DNA of 64,000 nt from Microlunatus endophyticus (lineage in GTDB: Bacteria > Actinomycetota > Actinomycetes > Propionibacteriales > Propionibacteriaceae): NCBI RefSeq assembly GCF_014646195.1, contig NZ_BMMZ01000002.1:434001-498000 (forward strand). The letters run 5' to 3'. A program made the position numbers and the translations under genes. The notes below the pieces were generated by a model. It had not been told where the DNA came from. It made no database searches and was given only the letters and a program-made list of their open reading frames with translations. Shown here one piece after another: positions 47,962 to 56,018 of this stretch (its first letter is position 1; each line of letters starts with the position of its first letter).

Positions 47962-48920
47962 TGCTTGTGCTGCCTGACGGCCTCGGTCACCGCAGGCAGC
48001 ACGGCGTGCAGATCGCCGACGACGCCGAGATCGGCCAGCGCGAAGATCGGCGCCTCAGGATCTTTGTTGACCGCGACGATCGCCTTCGAGGTCTGCATGC
48101 CGGCTCGGTGCTGGATCGCTCCGGAGATGCCGGCCGCGATGTAGAGCTGCGGCGAGACCGTCTTGCCGGTCTGGCCGACCTGGTAGGCGTGCGGGTACCA
48201 GCCGGAGTCGACGGCGGCGCGGGAGGCGCCGACGGCTGCACCGAGCGCGTCGGCCAGCTCCTCGACCGGCCCGAAGTTGCCTCCGGTGCCCCGGCCCCCG
48301 GAGACGACGATGCCGGCCTCGGTGAGCTCCGGACGGCCGCTGACCGCCTTCGGCTCGGTCTTGACGATCCGGGCGCCTTTCGAAGCCTCGGAGACGGTGA
48401 AGCCCAGCGGCTCGGTGGTCGGCTCGACCGGCGCCGCTTCCGGGCTGGTCGCGTTGGCTTTGACCGTGATCACCGGAGTGCCGTGGGTGACCTGGGAGCG
48501 TACGGTCCAGTTGCCGGCGAAAACCGACTGGGTGACCAGCGGACCATCGCCCGGCCCGCCATCGCCGGGTTGTACGTCCACGGCGTCGGTGATCAGGCCG
48601 GAGCCGAGACGCACGGCCAGCCGGGCAGCGATCTCCTTGCCTTCCGGGGACGAGGTGAGCAGGACCGCGGCGGGCTGCACCTTTTCGACCGCGGCCGCGA
48701 CGGCGTCCGCCTTGGGCGCAACCAGGAATTCGCCGAAGGCCGGGTCATCGGCGGTCAGCACGGAGCCGGCACCGTACTGCCCGAGCGTCGGCGCCACATC
48801 ACCCGCACCCAGCACAACGGCCACCGGGTCACCGAGCCGCCGGGCCAGCGTGAGAAGTTCCAGCGACGGCTTGGTGACTGCGCCCTCGACGGACTCGACC
48901 ACAACCAGCACCTGTGCCAT
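47958..48920 (-). CDS. etfA: Electron transfer flavoprotein alpha subunit
   Basis: The 320-aa FAD-binding ETF subunit carrying electrons from acyl-CoA dehydrogenases. The C-terminal FAD signature [18 protein letters not shown]...[19 protein letters not shown] is intact. ATG 48920 (MAQVLVVVE) has AGGA 8 nt upstream; ATG 48929 lies directly against the ribosome site and is less likely. It follows etfB by 38 bp and is followed by iscS, as in mycobacteria (fixB, iscS). Confidence 0.95.
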   Translation of the reverse strand: MAQVLVVVESVEGAVTKPSLELLTLARRLGDPVAVVLGAGDVAPTLGQYGAGSVLTADDPAFGEFLVAPKADAVAAAVEKVQPAAVLLTSSPEGKEIAARLAVRLGSGLITDAVDVQPGDGGPGDGPLVTQSVFAGNWTVRSQVTHGTPVITVKANATSPEAAPVEPTTEPLGFTVSEASKGARIVKTEPKAVSGRPELTEAGIVVSGGRGTGGNFGPVEELADALGAAVGASRAAVDSGWYPHAYQVGQTGKTVSPQLYIAAGISGAIQHRAGMQTSKAIVAVNKDPEAPIFALADLGVVGDLHAVLPAVTEAVRQHKQ

Positions 48921-48934
48921 ATTCGTCATTCCTC

Positions 48935-48975
48935 TCAGATGTACTTGCCGGCGACCGGTCAGATGTACTTACCGG
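48935..48975 (-). repeat. 24-bp-period duplication of the etfB 3' end
   Basis: The 17-mer TCAGATGTACTTNCCGG occurs at 48935-48951 and 48959-48975. Each, on the coding strand, encodes GKYI plus a TGA stop, so the tail of etfB with its stop has been duplicated into the etfB-etfA gap. Confidence 0.8.
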
Positions 48976-49759
48976 AAACCAGGAACTCGGTCAGCGCTGC
49001 GGCGCCCGACCCGTCCTCGTCGGTCACCTGCCGGCCGGCCTCCTTGGGCGGCCGCGGCGTGGTGTCCTTGACGGTCGACCAAGCGTTGGCCAGGCCGACC
49101 TGTCCGTTGACTTCGGCGTCGAGATCGAGATCATCGATCTCCCAGTCGTCGACCGGCTTCTTCTTGGCCGCCAGGATGCCCTTCATGGACGGGTAGCGCG
49201 GCTCGCCGGACTGGTCGGTGACGCTGACGATCGCCGGCAAGGCCACCTCGATCGTCTGGCTCGCGGTGTCGCCGTCGCGGCGAATGGTCGCCGTGGTCCC
49301 GGCCAGGGACAGCGTCGCGCCCAGAGTGGCGGCCGGCCAGCCGAGGCGTTCGCTGAGCATCGCCGGGACCACGCCCATGGTGCCGTCGGTGGAGGCCATG
49401 CCGGCGACCACCAGGTCCGGTTCGAGTTTGCGGATCGCGGCGGCCAGGATCGCGCTGGTCGCCAGGGCGTCGGAGCCGTGCACCGACTCGTCGTTGATGT
49501 GCACGCCGGACGTGGCGCCCATCTGCAGTGCCCGCTTGATCGCGTCCGCGGCGTCGTCCGGTCCGAGGGTCAACGCGACCACCTCGACGTCGCCTCCCGA
49601 ATCCTGGGAGTCGGCGAGCTGCAGAGCCTGTTCGACCGCGTACTCGTCCAGCTCCGAGAGCAGGCCGTCGGTCGCCTCGCGGTCGACCGTGCCGTCATCG
49701 GCGAAACCTCGATCACCGGTTGCGTCGGGTACGTACTTGACCAGCGTGACGATCTTCAT
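48959..49759 (-). CDS. etfB: Electron transfer flavoprotein beta subunit
   Basis: The 266-aa partner of EtfA. MKIVTLVKYVPDATGDRGF is the family N-terminus, and SELDEYAVEQALQLAD and the ATDGTMGVVPAMLSERLGWP-like AMP-binding region are conserved. ATG 49759 follows CGAGGGAC. It heads the etfBA-iscS-mnmA-MetE-like gene run; the upstream AT-rich promoter overlaps a palindrome that could bind a TetR-type repressor. Confidence 0.95.
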   Translation of the reverse strand: MKIVTLVKYVPDATGDRGFADDGTVDREATDGLLSELDEYAVEQALQLADSQDSGGDVEVVALTLGPDDAADAIKRALQMGATSGVHINDESVHGSDALATSAILAAAIRKLEPDLVVAGMASTDGTMGVVPAMLSERLGWPAATLGATLSLAGTTATIRRDGDTASQTIEVALPAIVSVTDQSGEPRYPSMKGILAAKKKPVDDWEIDDLDLDAEVNGQVGLANAWSTVKDTTPRPPKEAGRQVTDEDGSGAAALTEFLVSGKYI

Positions 49760-49794
49760 GTCCCTCGCTTCTTCTCCGTTGACTCGAGCCTATA

Positions 49795-49808
49795 TTACTC
49801 ACCAGTAA
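49795..49808. promoter_or_regulatory. Palindrome TTACT-CACC-AGTAA upstream of etfB
   Basis: A perfect 5-bp inverted repeat with a 4-bp centre, 36 bp before the etfB start and overlapping the minus-strand -10-like TAATAT (49797-49792). The form is like operators of TetR-family regulators of fatty-acid breakdown genes. Confidence 0.5.
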
Positions 49809-49863
49809 CCAAGCTCAGGCACGCGGGCGCCCGGAGCCAGTCTGGCAGGTCGTCCCGGCGGAG

Positions 49864-52224
49864 TCAGGCAGTTGTCACCCGTACCGGGGTATCCAGCACC
49901 CGGCCCTCGCCGACGATCCGTACGCCACCGGTGATCGTCACCGACGCCTGCAGCGGGCGGTCCTCGCAGGAGCGTCCGACCGACAGCTCGATCTCGCCGG
50001 GCTCGACGATCCGGCGGTAGTCCGGTCCGGTGAAGCTGAAGCGGTCGCAGTGCACGCTGAAGGTCACCCGCCGGCGCTCTCCCGGCTCAAGATCAACCCG
50101 GGCGAAGCCGATCAGCTGCTTCAGCGGGCGGGTGACCCGGGCCACCGGATCGCCGGCATAGAGCTGCACCACCTCGGATCCGGACCGGTCCCCTGTGTTC
50201 GTCACGGTCGCCGACACGTCCACAGTGCCGAGGTTGTCGATCTCGGCACTGCTCAGACCAAGATCATCCAGTTCGAAAGTGGTGTAGGAGATGCCGTGGC
50301 CGAAGGGATACAGCGGCCGCGGGTCGAGGTTGGAAACGCCGTCGCTGTACCAGCCGAGCGGCGGCGCGATGTAGGTGCCGGGCTGGCCGCCCGGGTGACC
50401 GGGGATCCCGATCGGCAGCCTGCCCGCCGGATTGATTCTGCCTGAGAGGACGCCTGCCAGAGCGGCGCCGCCCTCGATACCGGGCATGAACGACTGGATC
50501 ACGGCGGCACTGCGTTCGGCCAGGCCACCCAGGGCATACGGCCGGCCGGAGATGATCATCAGCACCACCGGTGTGCCGGTGTCCAGGACCGCCGCCGCGA
50601 GCTGGTGCTGCAGCCCGGGCAACCGCAGATCGACCGAGTCGCAGCCCTCCCCGGACGTGCCCTTGCCGAACATCCCGGCCCGGTCGCCGATGGCCAGCAC
50701 GACGAGATCACTGGCTGCGGCCAGTTCGACCGCAGCGGCCAGGCCGGAATCGTCCGGCTCGAGGACCGGGACGCCGGCAGCGACCGTGACCTCGGCATCG
50801 GCGAACTCCCGTCGCAGGGCGGTGGCCAGATCGTCGCCCGGCAGCCCGATCTCGTCCGAGCCTGCCCGGGACAACACGTGGTTGGGGAAGGAGTAGCAGC
50901 CGAAGAAGGTGCGGATGTCGGCGGCACACGGACCGATGACCGCGATCTTCCTGCCCGCGGACTGCTCGTACGGCAGCACGCCCGAGTTGGCGAGCAGAGT
51001 CACCGAGCGCTCCGCGACGCGGCGGGCGAGATCCCGGTTGCGCGGGCTGTCCAGATCGACCGTCTCCGGCTCGGCCGGCGTCCAGCCGTGGTCCAGCAAG
51101 CCCAGCTCGGCCTTGTGGGTGAGCACCCGGCGGACTGCGGTGTCCAGCTCGTCGGCAGTGATCAATCCGGCCTCGAGGGCCTCACCGAGCTGGTAGAAGG
51201 CGCTCGTCTCGGGCAGCTCGACGTCCATGCCTGCCGAGAGCGCCAGTGCCCCGGCCCCGCGCAGATCCGTCGCGACCCGATGCATGGTCTGCAGGAACGG
51301 GATCGACCAGTAGTCCGAGACGACCGTGCCGTCGAAGCCCCAGCGCTCCCGCAACGTCCCGGTCAGCAGGTCGCGGTCGGCCGCGACCGGGATCCCGTCC
51401 ACGTCGGAATAGGAATTCATCACCGACCGGACACCGCCGAGCCGGACCGCCATCTCGAAACTCGGCAGTAGCAGGTCCTCGAACTCCCGGCGCCCCATCG
51501 GCACCGGAGCGTGATTGCGGCCGGCACGGGAGGCCGAGTAGCCACAGAAATGTTTCAGAGTCGCGATCACCCCGGCGGACTGGATTCCCCGCACATAGGC
51601 GGTGCCCAGGGTGCCGACCAGATAGGGATCCTCGCCGATCGTCTCCTCGACCCGGCCCCAGCGATAGTCGCGGACGACGTCCAGCAGCGGGGCAAGCGAC
51701 TGATGGACACCTACAGCGGCGAGATCGGAGCCGATGGCCGCGGCCATCTGCTCGATCAGCTGCGGGTCGAAGGTCGCACCCCAGGCCATCGCGGTCGGAT
51801 AGACCGTGGCTCCGTAGCTGGTGAACCCGGTCAGCGACTCCTCGTGGGCGACGGCGGGGATGCCCAACCGGGACTGCTTGATCACCCTTTGCTGCAGGTC
51901 GGCGAGCTTGGCCATGCCGTCCACGGGATCGATCGGCGCGGTGCCGAAGACGCGCGTGAGCTGGCCGAGGCCATGGCGCGCGGTGTGCTCGAAGCCGCGC
52001 CGGGAGGCATCGAAGACCGACTGCATCGGAGCGACCTCGTCGGCGGTGTCGACGGGGTCGGCCGGGGTTTCGGAGATCACGGCATGGGCGGCGACGGGAT
52101 CCGACGGCTCGTCCCGCGGCCAGAAACTGCCCAGCTGGCCGATCTTCTCCTCGGTGGTCAGTTCGGCGAGCAACGCGTCCACCCGCTCGGCGATACTCCG
52201 TCCGGGGTCGTTCCAGCTGTGCAT
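49864..52224 (-). CDS. GH3 beta-xylosidase/beta-glucosidase
   Basis: A 786-aa cytoplasmic glycosidase (no signal peptide). The nucleophile is D304 in VVSDYWSIP; KHFCGYSASRAGRNHAPV and ETIGEDPYLVG are typical of the beta-xylosidase-type branch; a fibronectin III-like domain ends the protein. Start ATG 52224 has GGAG 6 nt upstream; ATG 52230 and GTG 52236 are also in frame. A GAAAnTTTC-type palindrome upstream, like sites before xylan-utilisation genes of Streptomyces, favours a xylosidase role. No transporter is adjacent. Confidence 0.88.
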   Translation of the reverse strand: MHSWNDPGRSIAERVDALLAELTTEEKIGQLGSFWPRDEPSDPVAAHAVISETPADPVDTADEVAPMQSVFDASRRGFEHTARHGLGQLTRVFGTAPIDPVDGMAKLADLQQRVIKQSRLGIPAVAHEESLTGFTSYGATVYPTAMAWGATFDPQLIEQMAAAIGSDLAAVGVHQSLAPLLDVVRDYRWGRVEETIGEDPYLVGTLGTAYVRGIQSAGVIATLKHFCGYSASRAGRNHAPVPMGRREFEDLLLPSFEMAVRLGGVRSVMNSYSDVDGIPVAADRDLLTGTLRERWGFDGTVVSDYWSIPFLQTMHRVATDLRGAGALALSAGMDVELPETSAFYQLGEALEAGLITADELDTAVRRVLTHKAELGLLDHGWTPAEPETVDLDSPRNRDLARRVAERSVTLLANSGVLPYEQSAGRKIAVIGPCAADIRTFFGCYSFPNHVLSRAGSDEIGLPGDDLATALRREFADAEVTVAAGVPVLEPDDSGLAAAVELAAASDLVVLAIGDRAGMFGKGTSGEGCDSVDLRLPGLQHQLAAAVLDTGTPVVLMIISGRPYALGGLAERSAAVIQSFMPGIEGGAALAGVLSGRINPAGRLPIGIPGHPGGQPGTYIAPPLGWYSDGVSNLDPRPLYPFGHGISYTTFELDDLGLSSAEIDNLGTVDVSATVTNTGDRSGSEVVQLYAGDPVARVTRPLKQLIGFARVDLEPGERRRVTFSVHCDRFSFTGPDYRRIVEPGEIELSVGRSCEDRPLQASVTITGGVRIVGEGRVLDTPVRVTTA

Positions 52225-52244
52225 CGTCATCTCCACGGCGAGAC

Positions 52245-52263
52245 GGATCGAAACTTTCGATCC
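52245..52263. promoter_or_regulatory. 19-bp perfect palindrome (operator) upstream of the GH3 gene
   Basis: GGATCGAAACTTTCGATCC, 21 bp before the start. It contains CGAAACTTTCG. A further half-site CGAAAGTT lies 21 bp upstream (52280-52273), two helix turns away. Probable LacI-type repressor site. Confidence 0.65.
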
Positions 52264-52286
52264 GTGTACGGCAACTTTCGCGCAGA

Positions 52287-52292
52287 ACTCTA
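52287..52292 (-). promoter_or_regulatory. -10 element TAGAGT of the GH3 gene
   Basis: TAGAGT on the minus strand, 63 bp before ATG 52224. Transcription from about 52280 would pass through both operator half-sites. No convincing -35. Confidence 0.4.
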
Positions 52293-52336
52293 GCCGATGC
52301 CCCGGAAATCTCGGAGTGCCGCCGGGTAGCGGCCGA

Positions 52337-54346
52337 TCACCCCGGCAGGGTGCGACTCCACCAGTCCAGGACGATCTCGAAGCGCTGCCGGCGATGCCGG
52401 GGCCGGCCCGCGCGACTGAGCTCGTGGTTCTCGCCCGGGAAGACGACCAGTTCGGTCTCGACGCCCTGCCACTTCAGGCTCGCGTAGTAGCGCTCGGCCT
52501 GGCTGAGCGGACAGCGCAGATCCTGTTCGGAGTGCAGGACCAGCGTCGGAGTCGTGACGTCGGCGACGTGGGCCTGCGGGCTCTGGGCGGCGATCTGCTC
52601 GGGATCGGTGCCGACGTACTCCTGACCGAAGAACGAGCCGATGTCACTGGTGCCGGCGAAGAGCTCGGGATCCAGGAAGCCGCGCTCGACGATCGCGCCG
52701 CTCCACCGATGATCGTGGGCGATCGTCCAGGCGGTCAGATAGCCGCCGTACGAACCGCCCAGGATGCCCGTCCGGTCGCCGTCCAATCGTTCGTCGGAAG
52801 CGATCGCCTCGTCCAGGAAGTCCAGTACGTCGGCCAGGTCGACGGTGCCCATCGACCGCCGGATGGCCCGGCCGTGGTCTTCGCCGTAACTGCGCGACCC
52901 CCGCGGATTGCAGTAGGCGACGGCGTAGCCGGCTCCGGCCAGGATCTGGGTCTCGTCGAAGGCGCCGACCCCGTAGGCGGCGAACGGGCCGCCGTGGATC
53001 ATCAACAGCACCGGGAATGGGCCTTCGCCGTCCGGCACTGCCAGCCAACCGTGCACCGGGTAGCCGTCGCGGCCGGTGATCGTCAGCTCGGTCGGCGTCA
53101 CCAGTCCCCGCTCCCGGATTGCTGCCGAGAAATCGGTCAGATCCGTGATGCCATCGTCGGCCACCACACCAATATCACCGAAGCTGGTCGGGTGGCTGTA
53201 GCTGACGACCATCGTCGTGTCGGTCGCGTCGAATCCGCTGATGTCGACCGAACCGTCGGTCAGCGCCTCGACCTCACCGGTCGGCGCGACGCTCAGCAGT
53301 TGCTGGGTGCCCTTGCGGCTCTCGACTACCAGGACCGAGCCGTCCGTGCGCGGCACGATCTCGCCACCCAGGTCGTACGTCGCGGGGTCCGTCACCCGGA
53401 CGGGTGCCGCGTCGGGGTCGGTCGCATGGTCGGTCGGATGGTCGATCGCATACAGCGCATGGCTGCGGCCGATGAAGTCCAGGCCCTCGGGACCAAGATC
53501 ACCGGCGACGAAGAAGATCTTCCCGTCCGGTGCGAAGGCGGCCGAGCCGATCGCGTACGGTCCGTACGCTCCGGTCAGATTCCTCGGCTCCTCCGGCCCT
53601 GCTCCGGCATCGGTCACGCCGATCAGCAGCAGGTCGGTCCGCCGATCAAGATCGCGCCCGGGGTGCACCGCGGCGATCACCGCCAGCGATGAGCCATCCG
53701 GGGAGAAGTCCACCAGCTGGTGGTCGGTGTCGGCGCTGGTGATCTTGGTCGCGGGCGGGACGTCGGGTACCGGATCCGGCTTGCCGTCGACCGACGGGAC
53801 GGGTTGGACGACCGGCTCGGCGGCAGGATCCGGCACCTCGACGACGAAGACGTGCGCGCGGCGATCGATGTCGTAGCCGAGTCCGTTCTGGGAGTACTTC
53901 AGCGTCGTGATCCGGCGTGGCGGCTCGGCGCCGGCGTCCAGACCGTCGATGGTTCCGTAGCGCCCCTGCTCGGGATCCCTGCTGGTGAAGGCGATCCGGC
54001 TGCCGTCGGGCGACCAGGCGAACTGCGAGACGCCGAGCTTGCGGTCGGTGACCTGGACCGGTTCGCCACCGGTCGCGGTGACGACGTACACCTGCGGCGG
54101 CTTGCCCGGTGCGGCGCGCAGGAAGCCGATCAGGCCGCCGTCCGGGGAGTATTGCGGCGCGGTGTCGCGATAGCCGCGGGTCAGCCGGCGCGGAGCGGCA
54201 CCGTCGACCGGGACGGTCCAGAGCTGCCCGACATAGCTGTCGGCACCCAGGTCCGGCCGGGTCACGGCGGCGACGGAGACCGAACCGTCGGGATGGAGCG
54301 AGGGAGCAGAAACGGAGTTGATCAGGTCGAGATCGGCAGGCTGCAC
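52337..54346 (-). CDS. S9-family prolyl oligopeptidase-like serine peptidase
   Basis: A 669-aa peptidase: a beta-propeller in residues 1 to about 400 and an alpha/beta hydrolase domain after it. The catalytic triad is Ser in GGSYGGYLTAW, Asp in HSEQDLRCPL and His in GENHELSR. The family releases acylated or dipeptidyl N-termini. Start GTG 54346 has TAGGCT 6 nt upstream, inside the end of the DUF3592 gene. No signal peptide is seen. Confidence 0.9.
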   Translation of the reverse strand: MQPADLDLINSVSAPSLHPDGSVSVAAVTRPDLGADSYVGQLWTVPVDGAAPRRLTRGYRDTAPQYSPDGGLIGFLRAAPGKPPQVYVVTATGGEPVQVTDRKLGVSQFAWSPDGSRIAFTSRDPEQGRYGTIDGLDAGAEPPRRITTLKYSQNGLGYDIDRRAHVFVVEVPDPAAEPVVQPVPSVDGKPDPVPDVPPATKITSADTDHQLVDFSPDGSSLAVIAAVHPGRDLDRRTDLLLIGVTDAGAGPEEPRNLTGAYGPYAIGSAAFAPDGKIFFVAGDLGPEGLDFIGRSHALYAIDHPTDHATDPDAAPVRVTDPATYDLGGEIVPRTDGSVLVVESRKGTQQLLSVAPTGEVEALTDGSVDISGFDATDTTMVVSYSHPTSFGDIGVVADDGITDLTDFSAAIRERGLVTPTELTITGRDGYPVHGWLAVPDGEGPFPVLLMIHGGPFAAYGVGAFDETQILAGAGYAVAYCNPRGSRSYGEDHGRAIRRSMGTVDLADVLDFLDEAIASDERLDGDRTGILGGSYGGYLTAWTIAHDHRWSGAIVERGFLDPELFAGTSDIGSFFGQEYVGTDPEQIAAQSPQAHVADVTTPTLVLHSEQDLRCPLSQAERYYASLKWQGVETELVVFPGENHELSRAGRPRHRRQRFEIVLDWWSRTLPG

Positions 54347-54350
54347 GGGG

Positions 54351-55073
54351 TCAGCCTATGATCCCCGCCGGTTGCAGGATCATCCGGTAGCGGTCGTCGG
54401 GCCGGGACGGATCGATCAACACCTGTACGGTCTTCAGACCCGGGTAGGCCTGTGCCGGATCCTGCATGAAGTTCTCGCTGGCGAAGGTGTGGTGCTGCCC
54501 GGTCGTCGGGTCGACCCAGTCGGCGAAGACCTGCCACGGATTGACCCGGTTGATCTCGACCTGCGGATTGCGAGCGATCCTGATCACCTCGGCCTCGACC
54601 CGGGTCCCGTTGGCCTCCAACCAGGAGTCGATCCGACGCCGGCGGACGTACACCGTGATCAGCAGCAGCCCGACGCCGGTGAAGACGATGCCGAGCACTC
54701 CGGTGATCAACGGCGCCAGCCACTGCGAGACAAAGCCGCTGAGCCGGGCATCCTCGGGATGGCCGGCCTGGTAGAGCACTGTCACCTGCTTGCCGATCGC
54801 CGGCCGGGAGTTGGTCCCGGTGTGCGACCGGAAGGTGATCTGCCGGCCGTCAGTCGCAGTGAAGCGGACCACCGGGTAGTAATCGGTGGTGCAGCCGCCG
54901 CCGGAGTTACTGCAGCTCAGCTGGCTCGCGACGTCGACCACCGTGCCGGTCGTGCTGGTCGCGGTGGCGCGGAAGTGCACCGAACTGGTCGTGGTGACGG
55001 CGCAGACGACCAGCAAGATGATGCCGACGGGTGCGAACACCGCTCCGACGATGACGATCAGTCTGCGAATCAC
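54351..55073 (-). CDS. DUF3592 membrane protein
   Basis: A 240-aa protein with a membrane helix at about residues 8-28, a DUF3592-like extracytoplasmic domain (GTVVDVASQLSCSNSGGGCTTDYYPVVRF and VTVLYQAGHPEDARL), a second helix at about 117-140 and a cytoplasmic domain. Role unknown. GTG 55073 has AGGGAG 6 nt upstream. It lies 18 bp after the enoyl-CoA hydratase gene and 4 bp before the S9 peptidase start. Confidence 0.8.
   Translation of the reverse strand: MIRRLIVIVGAVFAPVGIILLVVCAVTTTSSVHFRATATSTTGTVVDVASQLSCSNSGGGCTTDYYPVVRFTATDGRQITFRSHTGTNSRPAIGKQVTVLYQAGHPEDARLSGFVSQWLAPLITGVLGIVFTGVGLLLITVYVRRRRIDSWLEANGTRVEAEVIRIARNPQVEINRVNPWQVFADWVDPTTGQHHTFASENFMQDPAQAYPGLKTVQVLIDPSRPDDRYRMILQPAGIIG
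54353..54358 (-). promoter_or_regulatory. -10 element TAGGCT, 6 nt before the S9 peptidase start
   Basis: TAGGCT, 6 nt, then GTG 54346; it overlaps the stop codon of the DUF3592 gene. Suggests the peptidase has its own leaderless transcript. Confidence 0.45.
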
Positions 55074-55091
55074 CGGATCTCCCTGCTGTTG

Positions 55092-55874
55092 TCAGCGCCC
55101 GGCGAACCGGGCCTTCCCCGGTCCGTCCTCCACGAACGAGGTCATGCCTGTCGCCCGGTCCTCGGTGGCGAACAGGCCGGCGAAGAGCTGGCGCTCGATC
55201 TCCAGGCCGGTGGCCAGGTCCACACCGGCCCCGAGATCGACGGCCTGTTTGGCCGCCGCCAGCGCGAGCCGCGGTCCCCCGACGAACTGCCGGGCCCACT
55301 CGACCGCCGCCGGATAGACCTCCTCGGCCGGCAGCACCCGGTCAACCAATCCGATCCGCAGTGCCTCGTCGGCGCGGACGAACCGGCCGCTGAAGATGAT
55401 CTCCTTGGCCCTGGACGGGCCGATCAGCCTGGCCAGCCGCTGGGTGCCGCCACCGCCGGGGATGACACCGAGTTTGATCTCCGGCTGGCCGAAGGTCGCG
55501 TCCTCGGCCGCGAACCGGACGTCGGCGCACAGGGCCAACTCGCAACCGCCGCCGAGCGCGTAGCCGTTGATCGCGGCCACGACCGGCTTGCTGATCTTGG
55601 CGACGGCGCTGAAGCATTCGACGATGCGAGCCGACTGGGCGTTCATGTCGGCATAGCTCATTGCCGCCATCTCCTTGACGTCAGCACCCGCAGCGAACAC
55701 CTTCTCGCCGCCGGTCAGCACCACCGCCGCGACGTCGTCGGCACGGTCCGCCTCGCCCGCCGCGGCAGCGATCCGGGCCCGGATCTCGACATTCAGCGCG
55801 TTCAACTGCCGCGGGCGGTCGATCCGCAACGTAGCGACGCCGTCGGACACCTCGAGCCGTACGAGATCACACAT
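55092..55874 (-). CDS. Enoyl-CoA hydratase/isomerase
   Basis: A 260-aa crotonase-family enzyme, probably hydrating trans-2-enoyl-CoA in beta-oxidation. The oxyanion-hole loops are AAGADVKEM and GGGCELALCAD; a catalytic glutamate is in QPEIKLGVIPGGGGTQRL. The start is ATG 55874 (MCDLVRLEV) with TACAGT 6 nt upstream; the long upstream frame is a shadow of glgX. Divergent from glgX. Confidence 0.93.
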   Translation of the reverse strand: MCDLVRLEVSDGVATLRIDRPRQLNALNVEIRARIAAAAGEADRADDVAAVVLTGGEKVFAAGADVKEMAAMSYADMNAQSARIVECFSAVAKISKPVVAAINGYALGGGCELALCADVRFAAEDATFGQPEIKLGVIPGGGGTQRLARLIGPSRAKEIIFSGRFVRADEALRIGLVDRVLPAEEVYPAAVEWARQFVGGPRLALAAAKQAVDLGAGVDLATGLEIERQLFAGLFATEDRATGMTSFVEDGPGKARFAGR

Positions 55875-55880
55875 GGATGC

Positions 55881-55886
55881 ACTGTA
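55881..55886 (-). promoter_or_regulatory. -10 element TACAGT, 6 nt before enoyl-CoA hydratase start
   Basis: TACAGT, 6 nt, then ATG 55874; no Shine-Dalgarno. Leaderless candidate. Confidence 0.5.
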
Positions 55887-56018
55887 TCGACGGCAGAGTC
55901 GTCCGGGCGTCGGCTGCGAGCGGTTGCCGAATCCTGGGGTACTTCTGGGTCGGATCCCCGGCGCGCGGTTGTGCCGGCGGCTATCCTGAACCGGCTTTCG
56001 CAACAGAACGGATCTCCT

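Noticed and set aside
44873..47977. 1034-codon plus-strand frame opposite the MetE-like, mnmA and iscS genes
   Set aside because: Antisense shadow of three conserved genes.
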